Source: Trichococcus shcherbakoviae
GTDB lineage: Bacteria; Bacillota; Bacilli; Lactobacillales; Aerococcaceae
DNA: 64,000 nucleotides
Direction: 5' to 3'
NCBI RefSeq assembly: GCF_963666195.1
Contig: NZ_OY762653.1
Span: 434,001 to 498,000, forward strand
How positions within the stretch are numbered: position 1 is the first letter of the stretch; each line of letters opens with the position of its first letter. This document shows positions 35,267 through 48,257 of the stretch, one piece after another. The notes under the pieces were generated by a model. It saw only the letters and a list, made by a program, of their open reading frames with translations. It searched no databases and had not been told where the DNA came from. The translations under genes were made by a program, and so were the position numbers.

Positions 35267-35973
35267 ACAATCGCCCTCCTCAATTTACGTGTCATGCGCG
35301 CTTCCAAAACTTGCGCACCTTTTTCGATCACCAGGCTGATTCCCCAATAGATGACCGCTACCGCCACATAGGCTTCCAGGAAGCGGTAGTTTTGCTGGGC
35401 TGTGATCTTCGCAGCTGCAAACACATCGACGACACTGACCATCGAGGCCAAGGAAGAGGCCTTAACAAGGCCAATCAATAAATTACTGAACATCGGTAAA
35501 GAGATAGGGATTGCTTGCGGCAACAGAACCCGGCGAATCGTTTGCAGGTTTGTCATGCCCATCGATTTGGCGGCATCGAACTGCCCTTTTTTGATAGCCG
35601 CAAATGCACCTCGGAAAATTTCGCTGCTGTTGATCGTTGCCAACAGACTCAGTGCGGAAATGGCGATCCATACCATGTTGAAATCTCTGAACCGCAGTGA
35701 CCAATTCATGGATTCCGACCAAACATCAAACTGTTTGGAAGCGACCAAGTACAGAGCGAGAATGATCAATACCATCGGAATGCCTTTCAACAGAGTTACA
35801 ACTACTTGGAAAAACTGGCTCAATCCTTTGATGCGATACAGCCGGATCAGCGCTATCCCTAACCCTAAAATAACGCCGATGACTATCGCTGTGATGGCCA
35901 TGAATAATGTTGTGCCAATGTATTGGCTTGATACTTTCAATGATTGGATCATCACCTCAAATTTGAAACTCAT
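35263..35973 (-). CDS. Amino acid ABC transporter permease (second permease)
   Basis: This protein of about 236 residues has about five membrane segments and the HisM/GlnP-type EAA loop (FDAAKSMGMTNLQTIRRVLLPQAIP). I use the ATG at 35973, which has AAGGA about 8 nt before it. It follows the binding-protein gene by 15 bp. Confidence 0.93.
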   Translation of the reverse strand: MSFKFEVMIQSLKVSSQYIGTTLFMAITAIVIGVILGLGIALIRLYRIKGLSQFFQVVVTLLKGIPMVLIILALYLVASKQFDVWSESMNWSLRFRDFNMVWIAISALSLLATINSSEIFRGAFAAIKKGQFDAAKSMGMTNLQTIRRVLLPQAIPISLPMFSNLLIGLVKASSLASMVSVVDVFAAAKITAQQNYRFLEAYVAVAVIYWGISLVIEKGAQVLEARMTRKLRRAIV

Positions 35974-35988
35974 GGCCCTCATCCTTTC

Positions 35989-36807
35989 TTATTCTGGAAC
36001 GTAATCACCATCTAAGTATTCTTCGGAAAGTTCTTTAATGGTTCCATCCGCTTTTAATTCCTCTAATGCTGTATTCACGGCATCGATGAAGGCTTGATCG
36101 GTTTCTTTATTGAACAGCAGGTAAGCGTCTGAGTTGTGGACTGGTTCGCTGCCGATCGCTAAGTTTTCATCGAAGGAACGGTTCCAGTTATCAACTTGAT
36201 ATTTTGGCGCTAATGATGCATCGACTGCTCCTGAAGTAATCGCTTGAACGATCTGTTCGTTATTGTATTCGCCATAAATTAATTCGAAAGCATCGGGGTT
36301 TTCTTCTAAATAGGTTTCAGCCATTGCTGCCTGGTTCGTTGCAGTTGTGGCGTAGACTTTTTTCCCGGCAAGATCGTCAAAGGACTCATAAACCGTTCCT
36401 GCATCTGGGTCCGAAACAATGTACGTATCCCATACCACGTAACCGACATCCCCGTATACAAATTTTTCTTGGCGCTCTGCGTTTACTTCAAGTTCGAAGG
36501 CCGCCATCTGAACTTTATCGCTCTCTAAATTTGACAAGGTTGTCGGGAAGTCCGCTCCTTCAAAAACAAACGTGTAATCCGTCAACTTTTCATCAATGGC
36601 CCTTACTACAGCGACATCATAGCCATCATATTCGCCATTTTCGTCCAAATAAGCATATGGCAGAGCCTCATTCCCAGTACCTACTTTGATCTCTGTCGCG
36701 CCGCTGTCTGCTGCACTCTCGGTTTCAGCAGAGCCGCTGCCGCACCCAGCCAAGATAACCCCTGCCATCAATAAACTTGCTCCAAAACCCACTGTTGATT
36801 TTTTCAT
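35989..36807 (-). CDS. Amino acid ABC transporter substrate-binding lipoprotein
   Basis: This 272-residue family 3 solute-binding protein starts with a lipoprotein signal (LLMAGVILAGCGSG, Cys near 22), so it is anchored outside the membrane. The mature part has the two-lobe pattern (EIKVGTGNEALPYAYLDENG, YDGYDVAVVRAID, KVYATTATNQAAM). It is the only binding protein in an operon with two permeases and two ATPases. The substrate is a polar amino acid or cystine-like compound by family. Confidence 0.95.
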   Translation of the reverse strand: MKKSTVGFGASLLMAGVILAGCGSGSAETESAADSGATEIKVGTGNEALPYAYLDENGEYDGYDVAVVRAIDEKLTDYTFVFEGADFPTTLSNLESDKVQMAAFELEVNAERQEKFVYGDVGYVVWDTYIVSDPDAGTVYESFDDLAGKKVYATTATNQAAMAETYLEENPDAFELIYGEYNNEQIVQAITSGAVDASLAPKYQVDNWNRSFDENLAIGSEPVHNSDAYLLFNKETDQAFIDAVNTALEELKADGTIKELSEEYLDGDYVPE

Positions 36808-37595
36808 AATAATTCCTCCTTCAAATTTGTCTCGATTTTTTGAACCTGTTTGATTTGAACCTTTTTATTTTTAAATAGTAATAACTTTGGTAGTTGAAAC
36901 GACGATTTTTTCGCTTCTGCGAAATTCATCCGTTTCTCCAACACGTCAAAGACTCGTTCAAGAATAATGCTCAATGTAATGAATAAGATCGCTGCGCCTA
37001 CGTAGCCTTCCAATGTATGGTAGGTCACGGCACCAATGGCCCGCGCTTTCCCTACCACATCCACGATCCCGATCGTAAATGCCAACGAGGTATCCTGCAG
37101 CAAAGCGACAGTGGTTGTACCGAATGATGGTAATGCCACAAGCACAACTTGCGGAAGAATGACACGCAGGTACATTTGCGACTTCGTCAGTCCACAAGCA
37201 ATGCTTGCTTCTTTCTGTGTGATGGGTACACTCAAGATTGCGGCCCGGATGGTTTCTGATTGAAACGCTGCGGTATTCAATCCGTAGGTAATGTAGATGA
37301 AAATAATTTTGTCCCATGATGACACATCAATCTGGATCGCCTGTAAGAGGCTGGGCACACCGTAATAAACGATGTATAACTGGACAAGAATCGGCGTCCC
37401 GCGAATAAAGGAAACAAATACTGCGGCGATTTGATTCAATATCGGTATTTTTTCCACCCGTATGAACGCAATAAAACTTCCTAACACCAAGCCTACAAAA
37501 GTCGCAATGCCTACAATCAACAATGTCACGGGCAACGCACTGAGAATTTTTGGAAAAAACTCCCACACTAGATCCCAACTAAAGAAACTTGACAT
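36804..37595 (-). CDS. Amino acid ABC transporter permease (first permease)
   Basis: This protein of about 263 residues has five or six membrane segments, the EAA loop (KEASIACGLTKSQMYLRVILPQ) and a charged cytoplasmic tail. It is the first gene of the operon. The start is the ATG at 37595; the few codons before it contain the AGGAGG site. Confidence 0.93.
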   Translation of the reverse strand: MSSFFSWDLVWEFFPKILSALPVTLLIVGIATFVGLVLGSFIAFIRVEKIPILNQIAAVFVSFIRGTPILVQLYIVYYGVPSLLQAIQIDVSSWDKIIFIYITYGLNTAAFQSETIRAAILSVPITQKEASIACGLTKSQMYLRVILPQVVLVALPSFGTTTVALLQDTSLAFTIGIVDVVGKARAIGAVTYHTLEGYVGAAILFITLSIILERVFDVLEKRMNFAEAKKSSFQLPKLLLFKNKKVQIKQVQKIETNLKEELL

Positions 37596-37613
37596 TTTAT
37601 TCCCTCCTCTCAC

Positions 37614-37860
37614 ATTTCGTTAAATTCATTACTGTCAGAACTTTCTGAACTTCTTGAATTTCCAATAGAATACCTCACTGTCCCGTCCTTCCACAATATG
37701 TTGTGCCTTCTTGATACTTTAATTCGTAAATATCGTGCTTTTGATTATGAAAATAAAAAATGAAGCGTAACCATGGTTATTTTATTTTGTGTGGAATCTT
37801 GGGTGGGATTGCTTGGATCGCAAGGCAACCGGAGTAGCGAGGTCCGTTTTTTTTGCTCTG
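37614..37860. other. Upstream region of the amino acid operon with palindromes
   Basis: Nothing codes here. Two operator-like sequences stand out: CACAA-TATG-TTGTG at 37692-37705 and the perfect 12-bp palindrome TAACCATGGTTA at 37768-37779. Either could bind the Lrp-family regulator encoded at the far end of the operon, but I could not place a convincing promoter. Confidence 0.4.
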
Positions 37861-37976
37861 CTCCGGTTGCCGGTTCCTCGCCGGAGATTACCCGCCCTCC
37901 TCCGGTGGAGTGGTCCTAATCGGAGGTGAAAATCCATTTTCGGTGTTGACCTCCGGCGAAGGGGCCTTGGCCGGAG
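37861..37976. repeat. Hairpin array A6 (3 units, plus a degenerate half-unit)
   Basis: Units lie at 37861-37886, 37900-37925 and 37951-37976, so the first spacing is shortened to 39 bp and the second is 51. The last has 9-bp outer arms (GACCTCCGG with CCGGAGGTC). An AACCGGAG half-site near 37,828-37,834 may be a worn fourth unit. Confidence 0.82.
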
Positions 37977-38036
37977 GTCCGGCCCTGTTCAAATTCTCCC
38001 GATGATCATCCCGATCGTCCGAAACACGCAAAAAAC

Positions 38037-38088
38037 CGGCAAACGTTGAAATGATATCCGGCACAGGAAATCATTTCAACGTTTGCCG
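38037..38088. terminator. Strong bidirectional terminator beside array A6
   Basis: An 18-bp perfect stem (CGGCAAACGTTGAAATGA with its complement) is followed by CTTTTTATTTT and preceded by an A6 run. No gene ends directly here; the closest are gajB at 38448 and the operon start at 37595. Confidence 0.85.
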
Positions 38089-38447
38089 CTTTTTATTTTA
38101 AGTATTATTCTACTGATTCTTCCATTCTACATAGTTGTTTTCCTGTTACGTTCTGGTGTCTTGCAGAAACATCCAAAAGCAACGGTATCGATTTCTACAA
38201 AATATTGCAAGAACCTATTTCTAATTTTTTTGAACCTGGATATCCACCAAAATTCAACTTTTTTGAAGCCCTGCTTGCCATGGTCAAAAATTATCAAAGC
38301 TACATGCTATGTAAAATAATAAATAGCCGTATATTCGCGAAAAATTCGCATCGTATACGGCTATTAGTATTGGGCACTTTGGAGTGTGCTGTTTTTTTAT
38401 AACTAGGGGTTACTTTAAATTCGGTGAAAGAGAACTTCTTAATTTGT
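38089..38447. other. Gene-free stretch with a terminator-like hairpin beyond the helicase gene
   Basis: ATAGCCGTATA (38323-38333) and TATACGGCTAT (38354-38364) form a hairpin with T-rich sequence on the minus strand, which could end transcription of the helicase gene. The rest is AT-rich and has only short unsupported frames. Confidence 0.55.
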
Positions 38448-40367
38448 TCAACTAATATCATTTCCATTAACTATATTCTCATTTCCAAACATTTTTATAG
38501 CAGATTCAATTATTCCTGGGTCATCTGTAGGCATAAACACGACTAAATTTTTCATTGATCTTGTGCAGCATACATAGAATAATTTCTTGCTTCTATTTAT
38601 TACTCCTTCATTTACGCTACCAGAACCAAAAAGAGTCCTGAAATCATATTGATTCCATTTACCATTATCTAAAATAACTAGAACATTGTCATATTCACTA
38701 CCTTTTACACTGTGCTGCGTTGCAAAAGGCAAATATTCTCGTTGGTATTCAATTGACTTCATATATTCTTTGAATGGTATCTTTTTGATACGTTCCCATA
38801 AGTAATTTCCTTGAGTGTTTATGAACTCATCAAAAAAAACATCATTTTCTATCCGTAAGGCTTTATTAGCAGAGCTGATTACTTCCTCAATCGTTTTGTC
38901 AATATTATTCGACAATATGTTCATCTCATCGCTTAATCTTTTCTTATCAGCATAGTTAGAAATTTTGAATTTCGTTTTTCTTAAGAAAGCATTATACTTT
39001 TTATACTTGTATAATTCGAACAGTTCAAAAACATCATCAAGCTTACGTAAAATTTTATCTCTTTTGGTACCAGCTTCATAAAAGCCTTTTAGACCATTAA
39101 ACTTATATGACAATAAAGAATCACTATCAATATAGTTATTCTCAATCACCTGCCAAGGGGATGATTTAAAAGTTTCATAAAAATTATTATATTTAGAATT
39201 TCCCTTGATTATATCAAGAATCAAAATCCCTTTCCCTTTAGTAATCGCTGCTTCTTCTGAGATTTCTTCAAAATTTTTATTGTCTGGGCTTATATCTCCA
39301 TTTGATATTTTTTTTTTAATTTTTTGAATCATTTCAAAAATCAAATCAGAATTATACAGTTCAAAAAGTTGACTAAACCCTGCTTTAGTTGAATTGAATT
39401 TGTGGGTAAGCCAAAGCTCTTTAGTGTGTTCACCCTCATTAAAATTCCAATCAGTAAAAATATCTTTGGCTTTTAAATTCTCAAGAATATCAATATTGTC
39501 TGCATAGACGAATTTTACATTACCTTGAATTATACTTCCAAGCTGCATATTAGGTGCATTTAAATCTTCAGACGGCTCTTGTATAATTTTATCATCACGT
39601 AGCTTATTAGCTATGTCAATAACAGACTGTGGGTTTCTACGATTTTGTATTTTATCGATTCGCACTATAGATTCATCTTCAATGTGGCCAATCCCAGTGT
39701 CATAAATTGCTTGCATAGCATCACCAAAAAAACCAATAATACAATCTTTGTCACTATTATTGCCAGAATGAGTGAGTAAAATCTCTTTTATTAAAGGGCT
39801 AGTATCTTGGTATTCATCAACAAAAATAAAATTTGAACTATCTTTTAGAATATCTGATAATTTCGGATATTTTCTAAACATTGCTTCTGCAAGTACCAAA
39901 ATGTGATCATGACTAATTTTGCTTTCTTTGTCAGAACTTAGACTATAATATTCTTCATAAATAATATTTTTATTATTAAAAAATTCAACCTCAAATGTTA
40001 TACCTTCATCAAAACCTTTAGGTTTTTTAAATAAATCCGTTTTGTCAGTAGTGTCATTTACTAGTTCAGTTATCGTTTCTCTAATTTCCGCTTGGAATTT
40101 AGAAATCATATGCCAAATAAATTCGTGGATTGTGGAAACCCACAAGTACTCGTTAGAAATTCTCGAGCGTATTTCTGCCACAGCATTGTTAGTATATGTA
40201 ATACAAGATATTGATTTCGTTGGATAGCGCACACTAATTTCTTCAATTAGTGATATTAGTGAGTAGGTTTTCCCACTCCCAGCACCACCTGTCAAGATAA
40301 AATTTTGATTGTTTTCAATGCATTGTAGAGCTGAATGTACTTCTGGCTCTATTGTTCTTTCAGCCAT
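38448..40367 (-). CDS. UvrD/PcrA-like superfamily 1 helicase, GajB-like
   Basis: This 639-residue protein has the SF1 helicase motifs: Walker A TGGAGSGKT at 26-34, motif Ia SCITYTNNAV, motif II FVDEYQDTSP near 177, motif V HSVKGSEYDNV near 549 and motif VI FYVCCTRS near 597. It overlaps the 3' end of the OLD-family gene by 19 bp, so the two are co-translated. That pairing defines class 2 OLD nucleases and the Gabija anti-phage system, in which the helicase-like GajB works with GajA. At 639 residues it is longer than the best-known GajB (about 494). Strongly AT-rich. Confidence 0.87.
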   Translation of the reverse strand: MAERTIEPEVHSALQCIENNQNFILTGGAGSGKTYSLISLIEEISVRYPTKSISCITYTNNAVAEIRSRISNEYLWVSTIHEFIWHMISKFQAEIRETITELVNDTTDKTDLFKKPKGFDEGITFEVEFFNNKNIIYEEYYSLSSDKESKISHDHILVLAEAMFRKYPKLSDILKDSSNFIFVDEYQDTSPLIKEILLTHSGNNSDKDCIIGFFGDAMQAIYDTGIGHIEDESIVRIDKIQNRRNPQSVIDIANKLRDDKIIQEPSEDLNAPNMQLGSIIQGNVKFVYADNIDILENLKAKDIFTDWNFNEGEHTKELWLTHKFNSTKAGFSQLFELYNSDLIFEMIQKIKKKISNGDISPDNKNFEEISEEAAITKGKGILILDIIKGNSKYNNFYETFKSSPWQVIENNYIDSDSLLSYKFNGLKGFYEAGTKRDKILRKLDDVFELFELYKYKKYNAFLRKTKFKISNYADKKRLSDEMNILSNNIDKTIEEVISSANKALRIENDVFFDEFINTQGNYLWERIKKIPFKEYMKSIEYQREYLPFATQHSVKGSEYDNVLVILDNGKWNQYDFRTLFGSGSVNEGVINRSKKLFYVCCTRSMKNLVVFMPTDDPGIIESAIKMFGNENIVNGNDIS

Positions 40368-42373
40368 GTTAATCCCTCCTTAATATAAGTAGGAACTTGC
40401 CATGTTTTGTCATCTGTTGCTCGATCGAAGTAGAGAATCTCAGTTGCGAATGCTGATTTTTTATTTATACAATTTTGAGCAATTTCATAATAGTTTTTTG
40501 AATCAGTGTCGATTCTCCCTCTATTTTTAAGTCCTTGTTTAAACTTACCTTTATTGGCATGAATAAAATCAAGATTAGTACAAATGAATGCATCTTCGAA
40601 GCTGTTAGCTTGATATGAGTGATCAAGCGTTTGATATAAGACACAGTATTGATTGTCAAAAATCTTATTTTCAAAAGTACGATTTTTAAGCGTGTCCAGA
40701 TGTTCCTCATCGTCTAAAAGATCGTAGAAAAATTTCAGTGAAGCGTTTGTAGTATGTGTCGCAACTTCAGGAGAGCAGCTTTCTAATCTATCATTCCCAT
40801 TTTTCTTTGCTCCGTCAATGTCAGTAATAATCAAGACTTTCAACCCGATAAACTTCATCAATGGTAGAAACTTATGAGAATACGCGCCTGATTCAATTAT
40901 AGAAATATTTTGCGATAACAGGGGAAGCGATTCAGAGTCCACTTCGTCAATTTTTTGCATCATAGCGGGCAATAAGATTCTTTCAGTATCCCCCTCAATA
41001 AAGACAGCTTTATCAGCAAAGAATAGTTCGGATCGGTTTAAATTTAGATATTGCTTGACGAATTTAAATGCCTGAGGATCCGAAGCATAATCACTTTTAA
41101 GACTTTCAAAGTTTTTTGATTTTATCCCATTTGACTCAACTTTTAGATATCGAATATCGTCAAAATTACATTCAGATACAATATGAGAAGAGTGCGTGCT
41201 TATAATTGTTTGTAATCCTAACGTTATTCCGTTTTTAATTCTTCTGGATTCGATTAATTTTTTTATGTTTTTTATAAATATGTACTGTAGCTGAGGATGG
41301 GTATGAGCTTCAGGCTCTTCAATAAAGAGTATGTTTATGTCAGAAGGATCATTTTCACCGAAAAAGTCAGCGATAATAGTCTCAATCTCAAAAATCATCC
41401 CAATAAGATTGAGATATCCAAGACCATTATAACTCTCTGGTAGATGTTTGCCGGAATGCTCATAATAAAGTGTAGTGTTGTCTTTTAATAAATCCTTATC
41501 TTCAATGGAGGATTGGATAGTTATACGGGTTTCATCTGAATGTCCGCCAAAAGTATTAACACTACTAATAATCTCTGAAAATATTCCTTGACTACCGTTA
41601 TGACCGTTATACACTTTGTTTAATTCCTTATCTGTTTCTTCAATAATTTTTTGAAGATCATCTAGTACTACTGTTTCTGAATCTTTTTTTAGTTTATAGT
41701 AATTTGCAGATAAATTAGATAATGAATGGTCGTTCGCCTTATTCGAAGCATCTCGATTTGCCTTTATGTATTTGAAACGAATTAGTTTTTTTATTTCACT
41801 CATTTTTAGTTCTTCTGAAAAATCCATAGTAAGGCTTTTACTCTCAATATCATATCCTCTAGAATATCTGCTTAAAGAAAAATATTTTGAAGAATTTTTT
41901 TTCATAAACTTAGTAAATTTATCGAAATCAGTGTCGGCGTTAGTTATTTTTGAGACTAATAAATCATTTTGTAATTTTTGAATCTTGTCCTCTTTACAAG
42001 AGTAATAGAACTCTAATACGATAACATTGTTATCAGGATTCAGATCCATCATAAAATTTTGTATATTCGCGTAGGAATCATTTTGGTTATATTTGATGAA
42101 AACCGTCATCTTAATTCCACCAAAATTTTGGGTTTCGCCTTCTCGTCGAGTGTAGTTTAATACTTCTTGGCGAAAATATTCTTGGAATTCAAGATTGAAA
42201 TCTTCCCACCTGAAATCGCTATTATTAGAATTAAAAAGTTTCTCCATAACCGTTAAGATGGAGGTCTTTCCACAATTATTTTTACCCACAATCAACGAAA
42301 GTCCTTCCTTTAAATCCAATTCAAAATCTTTTAATAATCTGAAATTTTGTATTTGTACTTTCTCTATAATCAA
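40349..42373 (-). CDS. OLD-family ATP-dependent nuclease, GajA-like
   Basis: This 674-residue protein has an ATPase domain (Walker A GKNNCGKTS at 30-38, Walker B LFIEEPEAHTHP near 344, STHSSH after it) and a TOPRIM nuclease domain (FIEGDTERIL near 457, TDIDGAKKNG near 517). In Gabija systems GajA is a nucleotide-sensing DNA endonuclease. The start is a TTG at 42373 with GAGGAG 10 nt upstream. It is longer than the type GajA (578 residues). With the overlapping helicase gene it makes a Gabija-like pair, unlike the stand-alone OLD gene at 6794-8605. Confidence 0.88.
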   Translation of the reverse strand: MIIEKVQIQNFRLLKDFELDLKEGLSLIVGKNNCGKTSILTVMEKLFNSNNSDFRWEDFNLEFQEYFRQEVLNYTRREGETQNFGGIKMTVFIKYNQNDSYANIQNFMMDLNPDNNVIVLEFYYSCKEDKIQKLQNDLLVSKITNADTDFDKFTKFMKKNSSKYFSLSRYSRGYDIESKSLTMDFSEELKMSEIKKLIRFKYIKANRDASNKANDHSLSNLSANYYKLKKDSETVVLDDLQKIIEETDKELNKVYNGHNGSQGIFSEIISSVNTFGGHSDETRITIQSSIEDKDLLKDNTTLYYEHSGKHLPESYNGLGYLNLIGMIFEIETIIADFFGENDPSDINILFIEEPEAHTHPQLQYIFIKNIKKLIESRRIKNGITLGLQTIISTHSSHIVSECNFDDIRYLKVESNGIKSKNFESLKSDYASDPQAFKFVKQYLNLNRSELFFADKAVFIEGDTERILLPAMMQKIDEVDSESLPLLSQNISIIESGAYSHKFLPLMKFIGLKVLIITDIDGAKKNGNDRLESCSPEVATHTTNASLKFFYDLLDDEEHLDTLKNRTFENKIFDNQYCVLYQTLDHSYQANSFEDAFICTNLDFIHANKGKFKQGLKNRGRIDTDSKNYYEIAQNCINKKSAFATEILYFDRATDDKTWQVPTYIKEGLTWLKEQ

Positions 42374-42780
42374 TTTATCTGTACTCCTCTCTAATGCTTG
42401 TTACTTTACAGAGTATCATACACCTGAAGTGCAAAATAGTCGATAATGGGAAATCAAGAAGCTCCTGCCCCGCGTCTCCATCGATGATGAACAGATTACT
42501 TTTGACGAACAGTTTGACAGCATCCATTTCTGGGTAACCTTAAGTGGATGGGACCTTGAAAAAAATCCAATTTGCCCTTTTCAGTGAGAAATGTCGCTCG
42601 TTGGAAAAAATAATAATGGGAATACTTCGGAAAAGACGAATTCCTTATAAATAATGAATTCACCAATTTATGTTGCTAGAGGTCCTTAGGAAATTTGGGA
42701 ATATCCTGTGTGTACAGCAAATGTAAAAAGAGAAAAAATAACAGCAGAACTATTCGCAAAATCCGAGTTAAACGCACTTA
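42374..42780. other. Gene-free stretch with a decayed gene fragment at about 42,448-42,585 (+)
   Basis: The plus strand encodes a plausible C-terminal fragment (VSIDDEQITFDEQFD, FWVTLSGWDL) ending at a TGA near 42,585, but a TAA lies about 45 codons earlier and no start is seen. I cannot name the family. It lies between the Gabija-like pair and suf, as debris often does at insertion borders. The first 60 bp should hold the promoter of the OLD-family gene. Confidence 0.4.
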
Positions 42781-42824
42781 AAAAGAGGTTCAAAAACGTA
42801 TATCAACGTTTTTGAACCTCTTTT
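42781..42824. terminator. Terminator of the suf operon
   Basis: AAAAGAGGTTCAAAAACG and its exact 18-bp complement (42807-42824) form the stem just after sufB. Confidence 0.92.
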
Positions 42825-42829
42825 ATGTC

Positions 42830-44220
42830 TTATCCTACTGACCCTTCCATCTCATATGCAATAAGTCTGTTCAACTCGACTGCATACTCCATCGGAAGTT
42901 CTTTGGTGAATGGCTCCACGAAGCCCATGACGATCATTTCGGTCGCTTGGGATTCGCTGAGGCCACGGCTCATCAGGTAGTACAGCTGCTCTTCGGAGAT
43001 TTTGGAAACTTTCGCTTCGTGCTCCAAAGAGACATTGCCGTTGTGGATTTCGTTGAACGGAATCGTGTCGGAAGTGGAGATGTCGTCCATGATGATCGTG
43101 TCGCATTCGATATGCGAAATCGATCCTTCCGATTTCTTACCGAATTTCACTTGTCCGCGGTAGTTCACTGCCCCACCGTCTTTGGCGATCGACTTGGAGA
43201 CGATCGAGCTGGACGTGTACGGTGCGTTGTGGATCATTTTTGCGCCGGTATCCTGCTGCTGGCCTTTGCCGGCGAAGGCTACGGAAAGCATGGTTCCTTT
43301 GGCGCCGCGTCCGTTCAGGATGACGCTCGGGTATTTCATAGTAACTTTTGACCCCAAGTTGCCGTCGATCCATTCCATCGTCGCGTTTTCCAAGGCTACA
43401 GCACGTTTCGTTACAAGGTTGTAGACGTTGCCTGACCAGTTTTGGATGGTCGTGTAGCGGCAGTAGGCGTCCTTCTTCACGAGGATCTCAACGACTGCGC
43501 AATGCAGGCTGTCGGCTGAATAGGTCGGTGCGGTACAGCCTTCGACATAGTGGACGCTGGCGCCTTCGTCGACGACGATCAGTGTGCGCTCGAATTGGCC
43601 GGAGCCTTCGTTGTTGATACGGAAGTAAGTCTGCAACGGCACATCGCAGATGACGCCTTTCGGCACATAGATGAACGTGCCACCCGACCAAACAGCCGAA
43701 TTCAAGGCCGCTTCGAAGTTGTCCGTCGGCGGTACTATGCTGGCGAAGTATTCCTTGAAGATTTCCGGATATTCCTTCAGGGCAGTGTCCGTATCGGTGA
43801 AGATGATGCCCAATTTCTCGAACTCATCCTTCATGTTGTGGTAGACAGCTTCCGACTCATACTGGACCGTTACGCCGGCCAGATATGCGCGCTCAGCTTC
43901 AGGAATCCCGATTTTTTCGAAGGTTTCCTTGATTTCGTCAGGCACATCTTCCCAGGTTCTGGCTACTTTATCGGTTGCCTTCTGGAAATAGGTGATTTCG
44001 TCGAATTTCAGATGGGATAAATCCGGTCCCCACTTCGGCAACGTTGATTTATGGTAGGCTTCCAATGATTTCAGACGGAAATCCAACATCCATTCCGGCT
44101 CTTCTTTTGATTCGGATATTTCCCTGACGATTTCTTCAGTCAGTCCTTTTCCGGTGGAATAGATGATTTTTGCGTCGTCATGAAAGCCAAATTTATAATC
44201 GTCAACTACTGGTACTTCGC

Positions 44221-44224
<4 letters not shown>
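42830..44224 (-). CDS. sufB: Fe-S cluster scaffold protein SufB
   Basis: This 464-residue protein forms the SufBC2D scaffold on which Fe-S clusters are built with sulfur from SufS/SufU. The beta-helix core ([29 protein letters not shown]) and the C-terminal [21 protein letters not shown] are typical. It is the last gene of sufCDSUB and overlaps sufU by four bases. Confidence 0.97.
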
Positions 44225-47217
<2,993 letters not shown>

Positions 47218-47228
47218 GTGACGTCCTC

Positions 47229-48002
47229 CTATTCTTCATCCAAATGGATATCTAGACCTAATTCGTCGCGGATGCCGCGGTAGCCTTCCGCTTCCAGACG
47301 TTTTGCCAAGCTGGCGTCGCCGGATTTCACGATGCGGCCGTCCATCATGACATGGACGAATGTAGGGTGTACATAATTCAAGAGACGTTGGTAGTGGGTG
47401 ATGATCAGGACGCCGAAGTCGGGACCGGACATCAGGTTCACGCCTTTGGAAACGACTTTCAAAGCATCGATATCCAAACCGGAGTCGATTTCGTCAAGGA
47501 TCGCGAATTTCGGTTCGATCATCATCAACTGCAGGATTTCGTTGCGTTTCTTTTCTCCACCTGAGAAGCCTTCGTTCAAATAGCGTTCAGCCATTTCTTC
47601 CGGCATGTTCAGGATTTCCATTTTTTCGTCCAATTTTTTGATGAAGTTCATGACCGAAATTTTGTCGTCTTCCGGGCGGCGGGCATTGATGGCCGCGCGC
47701 ATGAATTCAGCATTCGTGATGCCGGCGATTTCGCTCGGATATTGCATCGCCAGGAACAGGCCTGCGCGTGCGCGTTCGTCAACTTCCATTTCCGTCACGT
47801 CTTGGCCGTCCAACAGAACTTGGCCTTGCGTGATCGTGTAGCTCGGATGACCCATGATTGCTTGTGACAAAGTCGATTTACCTGTACCGTTCGGCCCCAT
47901 GATGGCATGGATTTCACCGGTGTTCATCACCAGGTTGACACCCTTCAAAATTTGTTTATCCTCAATGGAGACATGCAGATCTATTATTTCTAAAGTAGAC
48001 AT
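47229..48002 (-). CDS. sufC: Fe-S cluster assembly ATPase SufC
   Basis: This 257-residue ABC-type ATPase has Walker A GPNGTGKST near 36-44, the SufC signature FSGGEKKRNEI, Walker B FAILDEIDSGLDIDAL and HY as switch. It is the first gene of the operon. The 255 bp upstream, shared with the divergent hydrolase gene, are AT-rich and hold its promoter; a weak TTGGGT-17-TAATAA pair lies near 48,040-48,070. Confidence 0.97.
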   Translation of the reverse strand: MSTLEIIDLHVSIEDKQILKGVNLVMNTGEIHAIMGPNGTGKSTLSQAIMGHPSYTITQGQVLLDGQDVTEMEVDERARAGLFLAMQYPSEIAGITNAEFMRAAINARRPEDDKISVMNFIKKLDEKMEILNMPEEMAERYLNEGFSGGEKKRNEILQLMMIEPKFAILDEIDSGLDIDALKVVSKGVNLMSGPDFGVLIITHYQRLLNYVHPTFVHVMMDGRIVKSGDASLAKRLEAEGYRGIRDELGLDIHLDEE

Positions 48003-48257
48003 AAATTAACTCCTCACAATCTATATATTTTAATCGAACCTTCATTATTAACACTACGACTATTTTAACCCAATTGAAAACCTTTCGCAATGGAATCATT
48101 ATGAAAACCCATTTAATCAACGATAATTTTTTTCAATTTATAATCATTATAAACTATCGACCCGTTTTGTCCACTCATAAGGACGATTCTTTCCCATATT
48201 CTCAATTGTGCGGTAAAATGATAAAAATCAGCCATCAGCGAAAGGAAGACAACATAT

